From Deltaproteobacteria bacterium (GTDB taxonomy: Bacteria; Myxococcota; Polyangia; Haliangiales; Haliangiaceae), in assembly GCA_018262455.1 (NCBI GenBank), contig JAGSPR010000321.1, forward strand, positions 1 to 11,916: DNA of 11,916 nt, read 5' to 3'. Of the stretch, positions 1 to 11,764 are shown piece by piece (positions within the stretch are counted from its first letter, which is position 1; the number at the start of each line of letters is the position of its first letter). The notes beneath the pieces were generated by a model. It made no database searches and was not told the origin of the DNA. It saw nothing but the letters and a program-made list of their open reading frames with translations. The position numbers and the translations under genes were made by a program.

Positions 1-2484
1 CGTCCCCGCGGCGAGCTGGGTGTAGGCGGCAAAGATCGCGGTCGCCTGGTCGGCCGTCTCGCGGACGAGCTCGACGCGAAGCCGCTGCACGCCGCTCGCG
101 ATCAGGTCGGGAACGAGCCCCGCGGCGCTCTGCGCCTGGGCGTTGAACACGGTGTTGCGACAGCCGACGTCGACCACCACGGGATGGACGTGACCCACGC
201 GATCGCGAAGCGCCACCGCGTGCTGCTCGCAGGGCCGGCCGCAGGTCTTGTAGTCGCGCCCGGTCGAGAGCAGGTGCGCGTAGACGCAGTGCTCGGTGTG
301 GAAGGTCGGGATGTGATGATGGACCGTGACGCCGATCCGCCCGCGCGGTGAGGTCGCGAGCATCGCGAACAGCTGATCGCGATCGAGATCGTGGGCGGCC
401 GTGACGCTGGCGAGCCCGTGGCCGAGCACCCAGCCCGCGGTGATCGAGTTCGTCACGTTGAGCGAGAAGTCGCCATGCAGCACCGGTGGCTTGCCGAGCG
501 CCTGGAGATAGGCGAGCGAGCCCCAGCTGCGCACGAGCACGTGGTCAGGTTCGAGGCGAGCAAGGTGCGCATCGATGCGTTGCTCGCCCGGCTTCTGGAC
601 GCGGACGGTCGCAACCCCGACGCGCAGCCCCGCTCGGCGAGCGCGCTCGACCGCCTTGCCGAGCCCGACCAGCTCCATCCAGTCGAGCTCGACCTCGCGC
701 GCGCCCGCGGCGATCACCGCGTCGAGCTGCGCGTCGGTACGGCACAACGGCACGACGATCGGCGCGGCGGCGATCGGCTGGCGGCCAGGCTCACTGGCCG
801 GCAGGCTGGCGCGGACCGCCTCGATCACCGAGCCCTGCGAGACGTCTCGCTCGACGTGCGCGACCTCGGCATCGAGCTGGATCACGAGCGCCCGGCGGAG
901 CTCCTTGAGCTCGGAGACCGGCACGTGCAGGCCCGCGGTGAGGCCGTCGCTATCGATCGACGACAGGTGGAAGGTGGTGCCGCCGAACGCGCCGAGCTTG
1001 TCGGCCAGCACCGCGGGCGTCAGCCCGGCACCGCGCGCCGGCTGGAGGGCCGAGGAGGTCTGACCGTGGGCCTGCCGACTCCCGGCGCGAGCGGTCACCG
1101 TGAGCGGTTGGCCGGGTGCGCCTCGCACGGCGAGCTCGACGGCGATCCGGCCGAGCGGCGCCCGGCCCGCCTCGGCAGCCTGCTCGCCCGCGCGCGTGAC
1201 GCGTGGATCCGAGGTCACCCACACGAAGTCGCCGACGCGCACGCGGTCGAGATCGGGCCCCGGGTTGCCGAACCGCAGCCGGTAGGCGCCGCGGACGATC
1301 TCGTCCACCGCGAAGATCGGGCCGCCTTCCTCGTGGTCCTCGGGGCGCCCGCGATCGAACACGACGCCCATGCCAGCCCGCGGGATCACGAGCGCGGCCG
1401 CGGCCGCGGCCGGATCGGCGGACTCGGCGGACTCGGCGGGCCCCTTCGCGCGCGGAGCTCGGCCCGCCGGGCGAGGCGCGGCATCGACGTAGACGAGGTC
1501 CCGATCGAGCTTGGTGACCCGGCCGAGCGGGAGGCCGCGATGGCGGGGAAACCGGCCCTCGACGAGGGTCTGATGATCGGCACCGTCCAGGAAGCCCGGC
1601 GAGATGCCGCGGCTGTAGGCGATGTGGAGGGCAGCCGGGTCCGTCGGGAGCTCGAGCGCCGGTGCGGGCGCCGCCAGTCCGACGGCCTCGAACGTGGCGC
1701 GGCGGTACTGGGCGACGGTGGTCGCGACGTAACTCGGTCCCTTGAGGCGGCCCTCGATCTTGAGCGACACCACGCCGAGCGCGGCGAGCGCAGGAACTGC
1801 GTCGAGGCCGACGAGGTCCTTGGGCGAGAGCAGGTACTCGACCTCGCCGAGGTCCTGCGGCTCGTCGTCGAGCACCAGGTCATACGGCAGGCGACACGCC
1901 TGGGCGCACTGGCCGCGGTTCGCCGAGCGACCACCCCACGCTTCCGACGACAGACACTGTCCGGACCATGCGACGCACAGCGCGCCATGGATGAAGACCT
2001 CGAGCGGCAGTGAAGTACCGGCAGCATAGGCGCCGATCTCTGCGACCGAGAGCTCGCGAGGCACCACGACGCGGGTCAGGCCGAGGCCACGCAGGAGCTC
2101 GGCGGCGAGCGGGCTCGAGGCGGTCATCTGGGTCGACGCGTGAACCTCGAGCCCGGAGCACACCGCGCGCGCGATCAGCGCAACCGCCGGGTCCTGCACG
2201 ATGATCGCGTCGATCCCGGCGGCCGCGATCCGGCGCACGAGCTGTTCGACCACCACCAGCTCGGGCTCGAAGATCAGCGTGTTGAGCGTGACGTACGCGC
2301 GCGCGCCGGCGCGATGGACCCAGGCGACGATCTCGGCGAGCGCATCGGACGAGAAGTTCGTGGCGCGTGCCCGCGCGTTGAACCCATCATCGAGCCCGAA
2401 GTAGACCGCGTCGGCACCCGCGGCCAGGGCAGCGGCCAGGGCGTCGCGGTCACCGGCAGGCGCTAGGATCTCGGGGCGTCTCAT
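1..2484 (-). CDS. U32 family peptidase/hydroxylase-like protein with DUF3656 region, C-terminus cut by window edge
   Basis: The frame is open from ATG at 2484 to base 1 (828 codons, no stop), so the C-terminus lies outside the window. The protein opens MRRPEILAPAGD, the usual start of U32 proteins. This decides the start over an in-frame ATG at 2529, which would add 15 residues. The U32 signature is present: FIHGALC around residue 170, then C177, GGRSANRGQC (C193) and C197, four cysteines placed like the Fe-S ligands reported in U32 relatives such as UbiU/UbiV. A linker (349-364) leads to a DUF3656-like middle. The C-terminal part has DFSLNVTNS, then C733, C748, C752 (CGRPCEQH) and C775 (GCRNTVFN), typical of the large U32 subgroup. 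Annotated U32 'peptidases' with known roles are prephenate- or oxygen-independent RNA or quinone hydroxylases. RlhA (23S rRNA C2501 hydroxylation) is the nearest named DUF3656-type member, but orthology is not shown here. It is divergent from the pyrophosphatase gene, and I see no convincing promoter on this strand. Confidence 0.88.
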   Translation of the reverse strand, partial: MRRPEILAPAGDRDALAAALAAGADAVYFGLDDGFNARARATNFSSDALAEIVAWVHRAGARAYVTLNTLIFEPELVVVEQLVRRIAAAGIDAIIVQDPAVALIARAVCSGLEVHASTQMTASSPLAAELLRGLGLTRVVVPRELSVAEIGAYAAGTSLPLEVFIHGALCVAWSGQCLSSEAWGGRSANRGQCAQACRLPYDLVLDDEPQDLGEVEYLLSPKDLVGLDAVPALAALGVVSLKIEGRLKGPSYVATTVAQYRRATFEAVGLAAPAPALELPTDPAALHIAYSRGISPGFLDGADHQTLVEGRFPRHRGLPLGRVTKLDRDLVYVDAAPRPAGRAPRAKGPAESAESADPAAAAAALVIPRAGMGVVFDRGRPEDHEEGGPIFAVDEIVRGAYRLRFGNPGPDLDRVRVGDFVWVTSDPRVTRAGEQAAEAGRAPLGRIAVELAVRGAPGQPLTVTARAGSRQAHGQTSSALQPARGAGLTPAVLADKLGAFGGTTFHLSSIDSDGLTAGLHVPVSELKELRRALVIQLDAEVAHVERDVSQGSVIEAVRASLPASEPGRQPIAAAPIVVPLCRTDAQLDAVIAAGAREVELDWMELVGLGKAVERARRAGLRVGVATVRVQKPGEQRIDAHLARLEPDHVLVRSWGSLAYLQALGKPPVLHGDFSLNVTNSITAGWVLGHGLASVTAAHDLDRDQLFAMLATSPRGRIGVTVHHHIPTFHTEHCVYAHLLSTGRDYKTCGRPCEQHAVALRDRVGHVHPVVVDVGCRNTVFNAQAQSAAGLVPDLIASGVQRLRVELVRETADQATAIFAAYTQLAAGT
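1394..1440. repeat. Short tandem repeats inside the U32 gene
   Basis: Three copies of the hexamer gcggcc (1394-1411) are followed by two full and one partial copy of the 9-mer ggcggactc (1417-1440). All lengths are multiples of three, so copy-number change would keep the minus-strand frame. They encode a Pro/Ala/Glu/Ser linker ending in an alanine run at about residues 349-364 of the U32 protein, between its U32 catalytic part and the DUF3656-like part. This looks like a flexible inter-domain linker and a slippage-prone site. Confidence 0.6.
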
Positions 2485-2595
2485 GGCGGGCGCGCCGTGC
2501 GGGGTGAACCTTTCCGGGCAGCGTTCCATAGCACACCTGGTGCCGGGGATCCCTGACAAAGCTTTTTTCGTCGTGTACTTGGGCCACGGAAGGGG

Positions 2596-2624
2596 TTGTC
2601 ACGGGAGAGCCGGTTCCTTATAAC
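2596..2624 (+). promoter_or_regulatory. Sigma70-like promoter of the pyrophosphatase gene
   Basis: TTGTCA at 2596-2601 and TATAAC at 2619-2624 are separated by exactly 17 bp. This is an A/T-rich -10 in otherwise GC-rich DNA. The predicted transcription start is near 2631, giving a leader of about 26 nt that contains GAGGA (2645-2649), 7 nt before the ATG at 2657. A weaker second pair lies upstream (CTGACA 2553-2558 and TACTTG 2576-2581, also 17 bp apart). The boxes match the consensus well, but no start-site data are available. Confidence 0.65.
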
Positions 2625-2656
2625 GCCCGCTTCTAAGCGACCCCGAGGACCCCACC

Positions 2657-5263
<2,607 letters not shown>

Positions 5264-5292
5264 GCACCAGACCTCGCGATCCCGCAGTGAAT

Positions 5293-5320
5293 GGGGCGCT
5301 CCGGCGCCCCGTTTGCGTTT
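5293..5320 (+). terminator. Intrinsic terminator after the pyrophosphatase gene
   Basis: A perfect 7-bp GC stem, GGGGCGC (5293-5299) and GCGCCCC (5304-5310), encloses a TCCG loop. C(UCCG)G belongs to the very stable UNCG tetraloop class. A T-rich tract gtttgcgttt follows. It lies 30 bp after the stop codon at 5261-5263 and separates this transcript from the downstream hut operon. The T tract is interrupted, so efficiency may be moderate. Confidence 0.75.
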
Positions 5321-5416
5321 CGGCGTGGCGTGTCTCACTCCCCGATCGGTCGGGGGGATTCTCGTCGGTCCCGCCGGACTCGGCGCGTGATACGAGGCCG
5401 TGATAGGACGGAGATC

Positions 5417-7078
5417 ATGGCGGAGACGATTCGCGCCCCCCGCGGCACCCAGCTGTCCTGCAAGGGCTGGCAGCAGGAGGCCGCGCTGCGCATGCTGATG
5501 AACAACCTCGATCCGGACGTCGCCGAACGGCCGGACGATCTCGTCGTGTACGGCGGCACCGGCAAGGCTGCGCGGAGCTGGGAAGACTTCCACGTGATCG
5601 TGCGCGAGCTACGCAGGCTCGAGAACGACCAGACGTTGCTGGTCCAGTCGGGGCGCGCTGTCGGCGTGTTCCGGACCCACGAGGAGGCGCCCCGCGTCCT
5701 GATCGCGAACTCGAACCTCGTCGGCAAGTGGGCGACCTGGGAGCACTTCCGCGAGCTCGAGCAGCGCGGCCTGATGATGTACGGCCAGATGACGGCGGGC
5801 TCGTGGATCTACATCGGCTCGCAGGGCATCGTGCAGGGCACGTTCGAGACGTTCGCCGCTGCCGGCCAGCAACACTGGGGCTCGGACCTCGCGGGCCGCC
5901 TCGTGCTCTCCGGTGGCCTCGGCGGCATGGGGGGCGCACAGCCGCTCGCGGCCACGATGGCGGGTGCCGTGTTTCTCGGCGTCGAGATCGATCCCACCCG
6001 CGTCCAGCGTCGGCTCGAGACCCGCTACCTCGACGAGGTCGCGCCCGATCTCGACACCGCGTTGCGACGTGCCGCGGAGTGCAAGGCCCAGCGGATCGCC
6101 CGTTCGATCGCGGTGGTCGGCAACGCCGCCGATGTCTACGCCGAGCTCGTGCGCCGCGGGGTGACGCCGGACCTCGTCACCGATCAGACCTCCGCGCACG
6201 ATCCGCTGGTCGGATACATCCCGCAGGGGCTCACGCTCGCCGAGGCCGCTGCGCTGCGCGCGCGTGATCCAGAGGACTACGTGCGACGAGCGCGGGCGTC
6301 GATGGCGGTGCAGGTCGAGGCGATGATCGCGATGAAGCGCGCGGGCTCGCACGTGTTCGACTACGGCAACAACCTGCGCGCCCAGGCCGAGCTGGCCAAC
6401 CCCGGCGCGCAGTATGGCGCGGCGTACCCCGGCTTCGTGCCCGCCTACGTCCGGCCGCTGTTCTGCGAAGGCAAGGGGCCGTTTCGCTGGGTAGCGCTGT
6501 CGGGCGATCCGGACGACATCCGCGTCACCGACGAGGCCGTGCTCGCCGAGATCCCCGATGATCCGATGCTGCACCGATGGATGAAGCTCGCGCGCGAGCG
6601 GATCGCGTTCCAGGGGCTGCCGGCGCGGATCTGCTGGCTCGGCTACGGCCAGCGGCAGCGCGTCGGGCTGCGCTTCAACGAGCTCGTGCGGACAGGCAAG
6701 GTCAAGGCGCCGATCGTGATCGGACGCGACCATCTCGACTGCGGCTCGGTCGCATCGCCGAACCGCGAGACCGAGGGCATGAAGGACGGGACCGACGCCG
6801 TGGCCGACTGGGCGATCCTGAACGCGCTCGTCAACACCGCCGCGGGCGCGTCCTGGGTCTCGTTCCATCATGGGGGCGGCGTCGGCATCGGCTACTCGCT
6901 GCACGCCGGCATGGTCGTGGTCGCGGACGGCACGCCTCGGGCAGCACGCTGCCTCGATCGCGTGCTGACCTCGGATCCGGGCATGGGCATCATCCGCCAC
7001 GCCGATGCCGGCTACGACGAGGCGATCCGCGCGGCCGAACAACACGGGGTCGTGATCCCGCGACGGAGGGCCGAATGA
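5417..7078 (+). CDS. hutU: Urocanate hydratase (urocanase)
   Basis: This cytoplasmic, NAD+-dependent enzyme converts urocanate to 4-imidazolone-5-propionate, the second step of histidine breakdown. The chosen ATG gives 553 residues, the normal length. It is preceded by AGGA (5405-5408, 8 nt spacing); the longer in-frame ATG at 5291 lies inside the terminator hairpin of the previous gene and is rejected. Visible landmarks: [11 protein letters not shown] near the N-terminus, the NAD-binding stretch [18 protein letters not shown] from residue 166, QGLPARICW with the conserved active-site Cys406, [29 protein letters not shown], and [15 protein letters not shown] from residue 484. It is the first gene of a hutU-TPR-hutI unit and overlaps the next gene by 4 bp. 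The 5321-5416 stretch upstream should hold its promoter, but no clear boxes or HutC-type operator are recognisable. A weak hairpin (CCCCGA/TCGGGG, 5340-5355) is the only structure there. Confidence 0.97.
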   Translation: MAETIRAPRGTQLSCKGWQQEAALRMLMNNLDPDVAERPDDLVVYGGTGKAARSWEDFHVIVRELRRLENDQTLLVQSGRAVGVFRTHEEAPRVLIANSNLVGKWATWEHFRELEQRGLMMYGQMTAGSWIYIGSQGIVQGTFETFAAAGQQHWGSDLAGRLVLSGGLGGMGGAQPLAATMAGAVFLGVEIDPTRVQRRLETRYLDEVAPDLDTALRRAAECKAQRIARSIAVVGNAADVYAELVRRGVTPDLVTDQTSAHDPLVGYIPQGLTLAEAAALRARDPEDYVRRARASMAVQVEAMIAMKRAGSHVFDYGNNLRAQAELANPGAQYGAAYPGFVPAYVRPLFCEGKGPFRWVALSGDPDDIRVTDEAVLAEIPDDPMLHRWMKLARERIAFQGLPARICWLGYGQRQRVGLRFNELVRTGKVKAPIVIGRDHLDCGSVASPNRETEGMKDGTDAVADWAILNALVNTAAGASWVSFHHGGGVGIGYSLHAGMVVVADGTPRAARCLDRVLTSDPGMGIIRHADAGYDEAIRAAEQHGVVIPRRRAE

Positions 7079-7590
7079 CACCGCGCACGTTCCTCGATTC
7101 GAGTGGTCTCGAGTTTCCGCGAACCCGGCTCGATGACCGAGCCGAAGGAATGGGCGACACGCGCCTGGCTCCGGAGCTGTTCACCCAGATCAAGCAGCTC
7201 GCCGAGGAGGGCCAGCGCTATCTCCACGACGGTGATCCCGATGAGGCGTTCGAGGCGTTCTACAAGGCCCTCGATCTGCTGCCCGATCCGCACACCGTGT
7301 GGAACGCGAGCGGCTGGCTGCTCGTCGCGATGGGGACCACCGCGATCCGCGCCGGTGCATTCGCGGACGCGCTCGAGCCGCTGCAAGATGCGATGAAGTG
7401 TCCCGGCACCGTCGGCAACCCGTGGGTGCACCTGCTGTTCGGCCAGGTCCGGTTCGAGATCGGCGACAAGCAAGCGGCCGAAGATCTCGGGCGCGCGTAT
7501 GCCGGCGCCGGACGCGAGATCTTTGACGGCCTGCATCCGAAGTACCTCGCGATGGTCGAGGACTCGCTGGCGGCCAAGTCCGCCACCTGA
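7075..7590 (+). CDS. TPR-repeat protein embedded in the hut operon
   Basis: This 171-residue soluble protein has no signal peptide or membrane segment. Its ATG overlaps the hutU stop (ATGA, 7075-7078) and GGAGGG lies 4 nt upstream, so it is very likely translationally coupled to hutU. A later in-frame ATG at 7150 lacks a properly spaced Shine-Dalgarno. Three helical-hairpin (TPR-like) units can be read: about residues 36-70 ([20 protein letters not shown]), 76-108 ([12 protein letters not shown] to [13 protein letters not shown]) and 115-148 ([20 protein letters not shown] to [10 protein letters not shown]). The pattern NPxxHLxxGQxxFExG, then RAY and GxEIF, and ending in PKYL recalls a small TPR family that I associate with Myxococcota, whose function I do not know. 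TPR domains bind other proteins. A role with the Hut enzymes is suggested only by position; nothing in the sequence indicates catalysis. Confidence 0.85.
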   Translation: MTPRTFLDSSGLEFPRTRLDDRAEGMGDTRLAPELFTQIKQLAEEGQRYLHDGDPDEAFEAFYKALDLLPDPHTVWNASGWLLVAMGTTAIRAGAFADALEPLQDAMKCPGTVGNPWVHLLFGQVRFEIGDKQAAEDLGRAYAGAGREIFDGLHPKYLAMVEDSLAAKSAT

Positions 7591-7610
7591 GCGCTGCGAT
7601 CGTATCGACC

Positions 7611-8897
7611 ATGACCGGCCTCGTGATCCGCAACGCGCACGTGATGACGTGCGATCCGAGCCAGCCCGGGCTCGGGCTGATCGCGCGCGGCGCCATCGTC
7701 GTTCGCGACGGCACGATCGCGTGGGTCGGCGACGATGAAACATGGCCCGCAGCCGCGGTCGCGCTCGGCGCGCCGGTCCGCAGCGGCGAGCTGCCCCGCC
7801 GCAAGACGCTCGACTTCACGGCGCCGGACTGGAACGTGATCGACGCGCGCGGGCAGCTCGTCACCCCCGGGCTCGTCGATTGCCACACGCACGCGATCTT
7901 CGCGGGCGACCGTGCCAACGAGTTCGCGATGCGCGCCGCCGGCCGGACCTACCTCGAGATCGCCGCCGCAGGAGGAGGCATCGCCGCGACCCTCGGGCCC
8001 ACCCGGGCCGCGAGCGCTGACGAGCTCCTCGCGCTGCTCTCCCCGCGGCTCGACGCGGTACTCGCCGGGGGAACGACGACCATCGAGATCAAGAGCGGCT
8101 ACGACCTCACGATCGACGGCGAGCTCCGGCTCCTCCGGTGCCTTGCGATCGCGGCGAAGGCGACCGCCCCGCGCATCATCCCGACGCTGCTCGCGCATCT
8201 CGTGCCGGTCGAACGCCAGGCCGACCGGGGGCGCTATCTCCGCGAGCTGTGCGAGGACCTCGTACCAGCCGTCGCCCGAGAACGGCTCGCGACCTCGGTC
8301 GATGTCTACTGCGATGAAGGCGCGTTCACTCTCGACGAGACCCGCGCGATCCTCGGAGCCGCGCGCCGGGCCGGCCTCGCGGTGCGCGGGCACGTCGGCC
8401 AGTTTCGGGATCTCGGCGCGGCCGAGCTACTGGGCGAGCTCGGTGCGCTGTCGGGAGACCACCTCGAACAGGTCTCCGATGCCGGGATCGCCGCGCTCGC
8501 GGGCGCTGGTGTCGTCGCGGTGATGCTGCCGGGAGCGTGTGTCCAGCTCCGGCTTCCCGTGCCGCCGGTCGAGCGGCTTCGCCGGGCCGGGGTCGCGATG
8601 GCGGTGGCCACCGACCTGAACCCCGGCTCGAGCTACTCGGAGTCCTTGCCGCTCCAGCTCTGGCTCGCCACCACGCACCTCGCGATGACGGTCGAGGAGG
8701 CGTGGCTCGGGGTCACCCGCAACGCCGCGAGGGCCCTCGGGCTTGCGGGGCTCGGCACGCTCGTCGTCAGTGCACCGGGAGACCTCGTGATCTGGCGCTG
8801 CACCGACCCGGCGACCGTGCCGTACCACTACGGCTCGAATCTCGTCGAGGACACGTACGTCGCCGGCACGCATGTCACGATGCGCCCCCGCGACTAG
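7611..8897 (+). CDS. hutI: Imidazolonepropionase
   Basis: This cytoplasmic metal-dependent amidohydrolase opens the imidazolone ring to give N-formimino-L-glutamate, the third step of histidine catabolism. It is 428 residues long, slightly above the usual 400-410. Metal-binding landmarks: H92-T-H94 in TPGLVDCHTHAIFAGDRANEF, H261 in RGHVGQF (commonly HADQ or HAEQ in relatives) and D335 in ATDLNPGSS. Also typical are AAGGGIAAT, TTTIEIKSGYDL, ALSGDHLE and GVTRNAARALGL. The acidic or polar residues right after H261 are replaced by Val-Gly, with the Gln retained. It begins 20 bp after the TPR gene, in the same orientation. No good Shine-Dalgarno precedes the ATG, so translation may rely on coupling or a leader-independent start. 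No T-tract terminator follows; only a weak CGATC/GATCG hairpin is seen at 8900-8916. Confidence 0.96.
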   Translation: MTGLVIRNAHVMTCDPSQPGLGLIARGAIVVRDGTIAWVGDDETWPAAAVALGAPVRSGELPRRKTLDFTAPDWNVIDARGQLVTPGLVDCHTHAIFAGDRANEFAMRAAGRTYLEIAAAGGGIAATLGPTRAASADELLALLSPRLDAVLAGGTTTIEIKSGYDLTIDGELRLLRCLAIAAKATAPRIIPTLLAHLVPVERQADRGRYLRELCEDLVPAVARERLATSVDVYCDEGAFTLDETRAILGAARRAGLAVRGHVGQFRDLGAAELLGELGALSGDHLEQVSDAGIAALAGAGVVAVMLPGACVQLRLPVPPVERLRRAGVAMAVATDLNPGSSYSESLPLQLWLATTHLAMTVEEAWLGVTRNAARALGLAGLGTLVVSAPGDLVIWRCTDPATVPYHYGSNLVEDTYVAGTHVTMRPRD

Positions 8898-8920
8898 CGC
8901 GATCCCGACGAGATCGGACC

Positions 8921-8955
8921 TTGACACGCGCCAAACTGATATCACTTTGATGTCA
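8921..8955 (+). promoter_or_regulatory. Candidate promoter/operator of the SPFH-RHH pair
   Basis: TTGACA (8921-8926) is a full -35 consensus. Downstream are two related octamers, TGATATCA (8937-8944, a perfect palindrome) and TGATGTCA (8948-8955), whose starts are 11 bp apart, about one helical turn. No consensus -10 is visible; the place where it should lie (about 8943-8949) is covered by the repeats, so a protein bound there would block RNA polymerase. One-turn spacing of short sites is characteristic of ribbon-helix-helix dimers, and such a protein is encoded by the second gene of this pair. The assignment as its operator is inference. Confidence 0.5.
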
Positions 8956-8975
8956 GGCAATCTCGGAGGATATCG

Positions 8976-9851
8976 ATGGCGATGAAAGAACGTGATGCAG
9001 TTTCGTTCTCGGGTTGGCTCGCGTTGCTCCTCGGGCTCGGGGCGCTCGCGTCCGCGGTGGTCGCGTTCGGCCTGGCCAAGGCGCATGCCCACGAGCCCGC
9101 GATGTACATCGGGGGCGGCATCGGGCTCGTGGTGTTCGCGATCATCCTGATGTCGGGCCTGATGGTGATCGGGCCGAACGAGGCGCGGGTGCTGACGTTC
9201 TTCGGCAAGTACACGGGGTCGGTGAAGACCTCGGGCCTGCGGTGGATCAACCCGTTCACCAACAAGCGACCGATCTCGCTGCGGGCGCGCAACTTCGAGA
9301 CCGCGAAGATCAAGGTCAACGACCTCGACGGCAACCCGATCGAGATCGGCGCGGTGATCGTGTGGAGGGTACTCGACACGGCGCAGGCGACGTTCGATGT
9401 CGAGAGCTACACCAACTACGTGCAGATCCAGACCGAGAGCGCGATGCGCAAGCTCGCGATGCACCATCCCTACGATTCCCACGACGATAACGTGATGAGC
9501 CTGCGCGGTCAGTCCGAGGCGATCGCGGATCAGCTGCGCAAGGAGGTCGACGAGCGGATCCATGCGGCCGGCTGTGAAGTGATGGATGCGCGGATCGCGC
9601 ACCTCGCGTACGCGCCGGAGATCGCCCAGGCGATGCTACAGCGCCAGCAGGCAGGCGCGATCATCGCGGCGCGGCAGCGGATCGTGGAAGGCGCGGTCTC
9701 GATGGTGGAGATGGCGCTCGAGCAGCTGGCCAAGCGCGGCATCGTCGAGCTCGATACCGAGCGCAAGGCGGCGATGGTGTCGAACCTGCTCGTCGTGCTG
9801 TGCGGCGAGCGCTCCACCCAGCCCGTCATCAACACCGGATCACTCTACTAG
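8976..9851 (+). CDS. SPFH/band 7 (stomatin/prohibitin-like) membrane protein
   Basis: This 291-residue protein starts at an ATG with a strong GGAGGA 5 nt upstream. Two N-terminal hydrophobic segments (about residues 13-33 and 43-64) form a membrane hairpin. An SPFH domain follows: [19 protein letters not shown], then GLRWINPF (87-94), [20 protein letters not shown] and GAVIVWRV. A helical region with [21 protein letters not shown] (207-227), the hallmark of the family, leads to a C-terminal helix and a short tail. SPFH proteins oligomerise on membranes and organise microdomains or scaffold proteases and transporters; the client of this one is unknown. It lies 78 bp after hutI with its own promoter-like sequence and 10 bp before a ribbon-helix-helix gene. 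The pairing suggests a unit separate from histidine metabolism. Confidence 0.93.
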   Translation: MAMKERDAVSFSGWLALLLGLGALASAVVAFGLAKAHAHEPAMYIGGGIGLVVFAIILMSGLMVIGPNEARVLTFFGKYTGSVKTSGLRWINPFTNKRPISLRARNFETAKIKVNDLDGNPIEIGAVIVWRVLDTAQATFDVESYTNYVQIQTESAMRKLAMHHPYDSHDDNVMSLRGQSEAIADQLRKEVDERIHAAGCEVMDARIAHLAYAPEIAQAMLQRQQAGAIIAARQRIVEGAVSMVEMALEQLAKRGIVELDTERKAAMVSNLLVVLCGERSTQPVINTGSLY

Positions 9852-9861
9852 CGAGGGGCCC

Positions 9862-10041
9862 GTGGCCGAGCGCAAGCCGTTCTTGCTTCGCACCGACCCG
9901 GCGGTGCTCGAGGCGCTCCAGAAGTGGGCGGCCGATGATCTGCGCAGCCTCAACGCGCAGATCGAGTTCGTGCTGCGCGACGCCCTCGCGCGCGCGGGCC
10001 GGGCGCCGATCGGCAAGAAGGGCAACCCGCCGTATCGGTGA
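9862..10041 (+). CDS. Arc-like ribbon-helix-helix DNA-binding protein
   Basis: This is a 59-residue protein starting at GTG, with GAGG (9853-9856) 5 nt upstream and its start 10 bp after the SPFH stop. It shows the layout of the Arc/MetJ fold: a basic N-terminal beta strand (KPFLLRTDP, residues 5-13), helix A (about 13-26, VLEALQKWAADD) and helix B (about 29-46, SLNAQIEFVLRDALARAG), then a Lys/Pro-rich tail. RSLNAQIEFVLRDAL is a classic RHH helix-turn-helix pattern. Such proteins bind DNA as dimers through the paired strand and often repress their own operon. The 11-bp-spaced repeats ahead of the SPFH gene are the obvious candidate site. It could resemble an orphan antitoxin, but no toxin gene adjoins it. 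Its stop is only 11 bp from the end of convergent hutH. Confidence 0.82.
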   Translation: MAERKPFLLRTDPAVLEALQKWAADDLRSLNAQIEFVLRDALARAGRAPIGKKGNPPYR

Positions 10042-10052
10042 GCTACGGAGGA

Positions 10053-11597
<1,545 letters not shown>

Positions 11598-11764
11598 CCG
11601 ACGTGCAGGGCAAGTGTGGACGGCGTTCCAATCTCGGCCAAATCCCCGAAACAACGCGCCCCTGCGTTGACACGTTTGAGCGCGTACGCGATCGTCTACT
11701 CGAGTTGGGATCGCTACCCGAAGACGGTCCGGGCGCGAATGAGGGCGCGCTCGAGACGCCGGCC

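Noticed and set aside
391..2013. 540-codon plus-strand open frame across the U32 gene
   Set aside because: Low-complexity Arg/Gly/Ala/Glu composition and no motif; the minus frame encodes a clear U32 protein.
2528..2559. Minus-strand TTGTCA (2559-2554) with TGCTAT (2533-2528) as the U32 promoter
   Set aside because: The spacer is 20 bp and the -10 match is poor; the true U32 promoter cannot be assigned by eye.
5340..5355. CCCCGA/TCGGGG hairpin upstream of hutU as a second terminator or attenuator
   Set aside because: The stem is only 6 bp with no T tract after it, and such short GC repeats are expected by chance in this composition.
5291..5416. N-terminal extension of hutU from the ATG at 5291
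   Set aside because: The ATG lies in the terminator stem region, the extra 42 residues do not match urocanase, and the ATG at 5417 gives the normal length with a Shine-Dalgarno.
7260..9602. Long minus-strand frames opposite the TPR, hutI and SPFH genes (for example 7260-8393 and 8427-9602)
   Set aside because: Codon-bias shadows without domains, and they conflict with recognised plus-strand proteins.
9862..10041. The RHH gene as an antitoxin of a toxin-antitoxin pair
   Set aside because: No adjacent small toxin-like gene exists; the neighbours are an SPFH protein and histidase.
11667..11700. TTGACA at 11667-11672 as -35 of a promoter for the right-edge gene
   Set aside because: The only -10-like sequence (TCTACT, 11695-11700) is 22 bp away, too far, and the segment also reads as plausible coding sequence.
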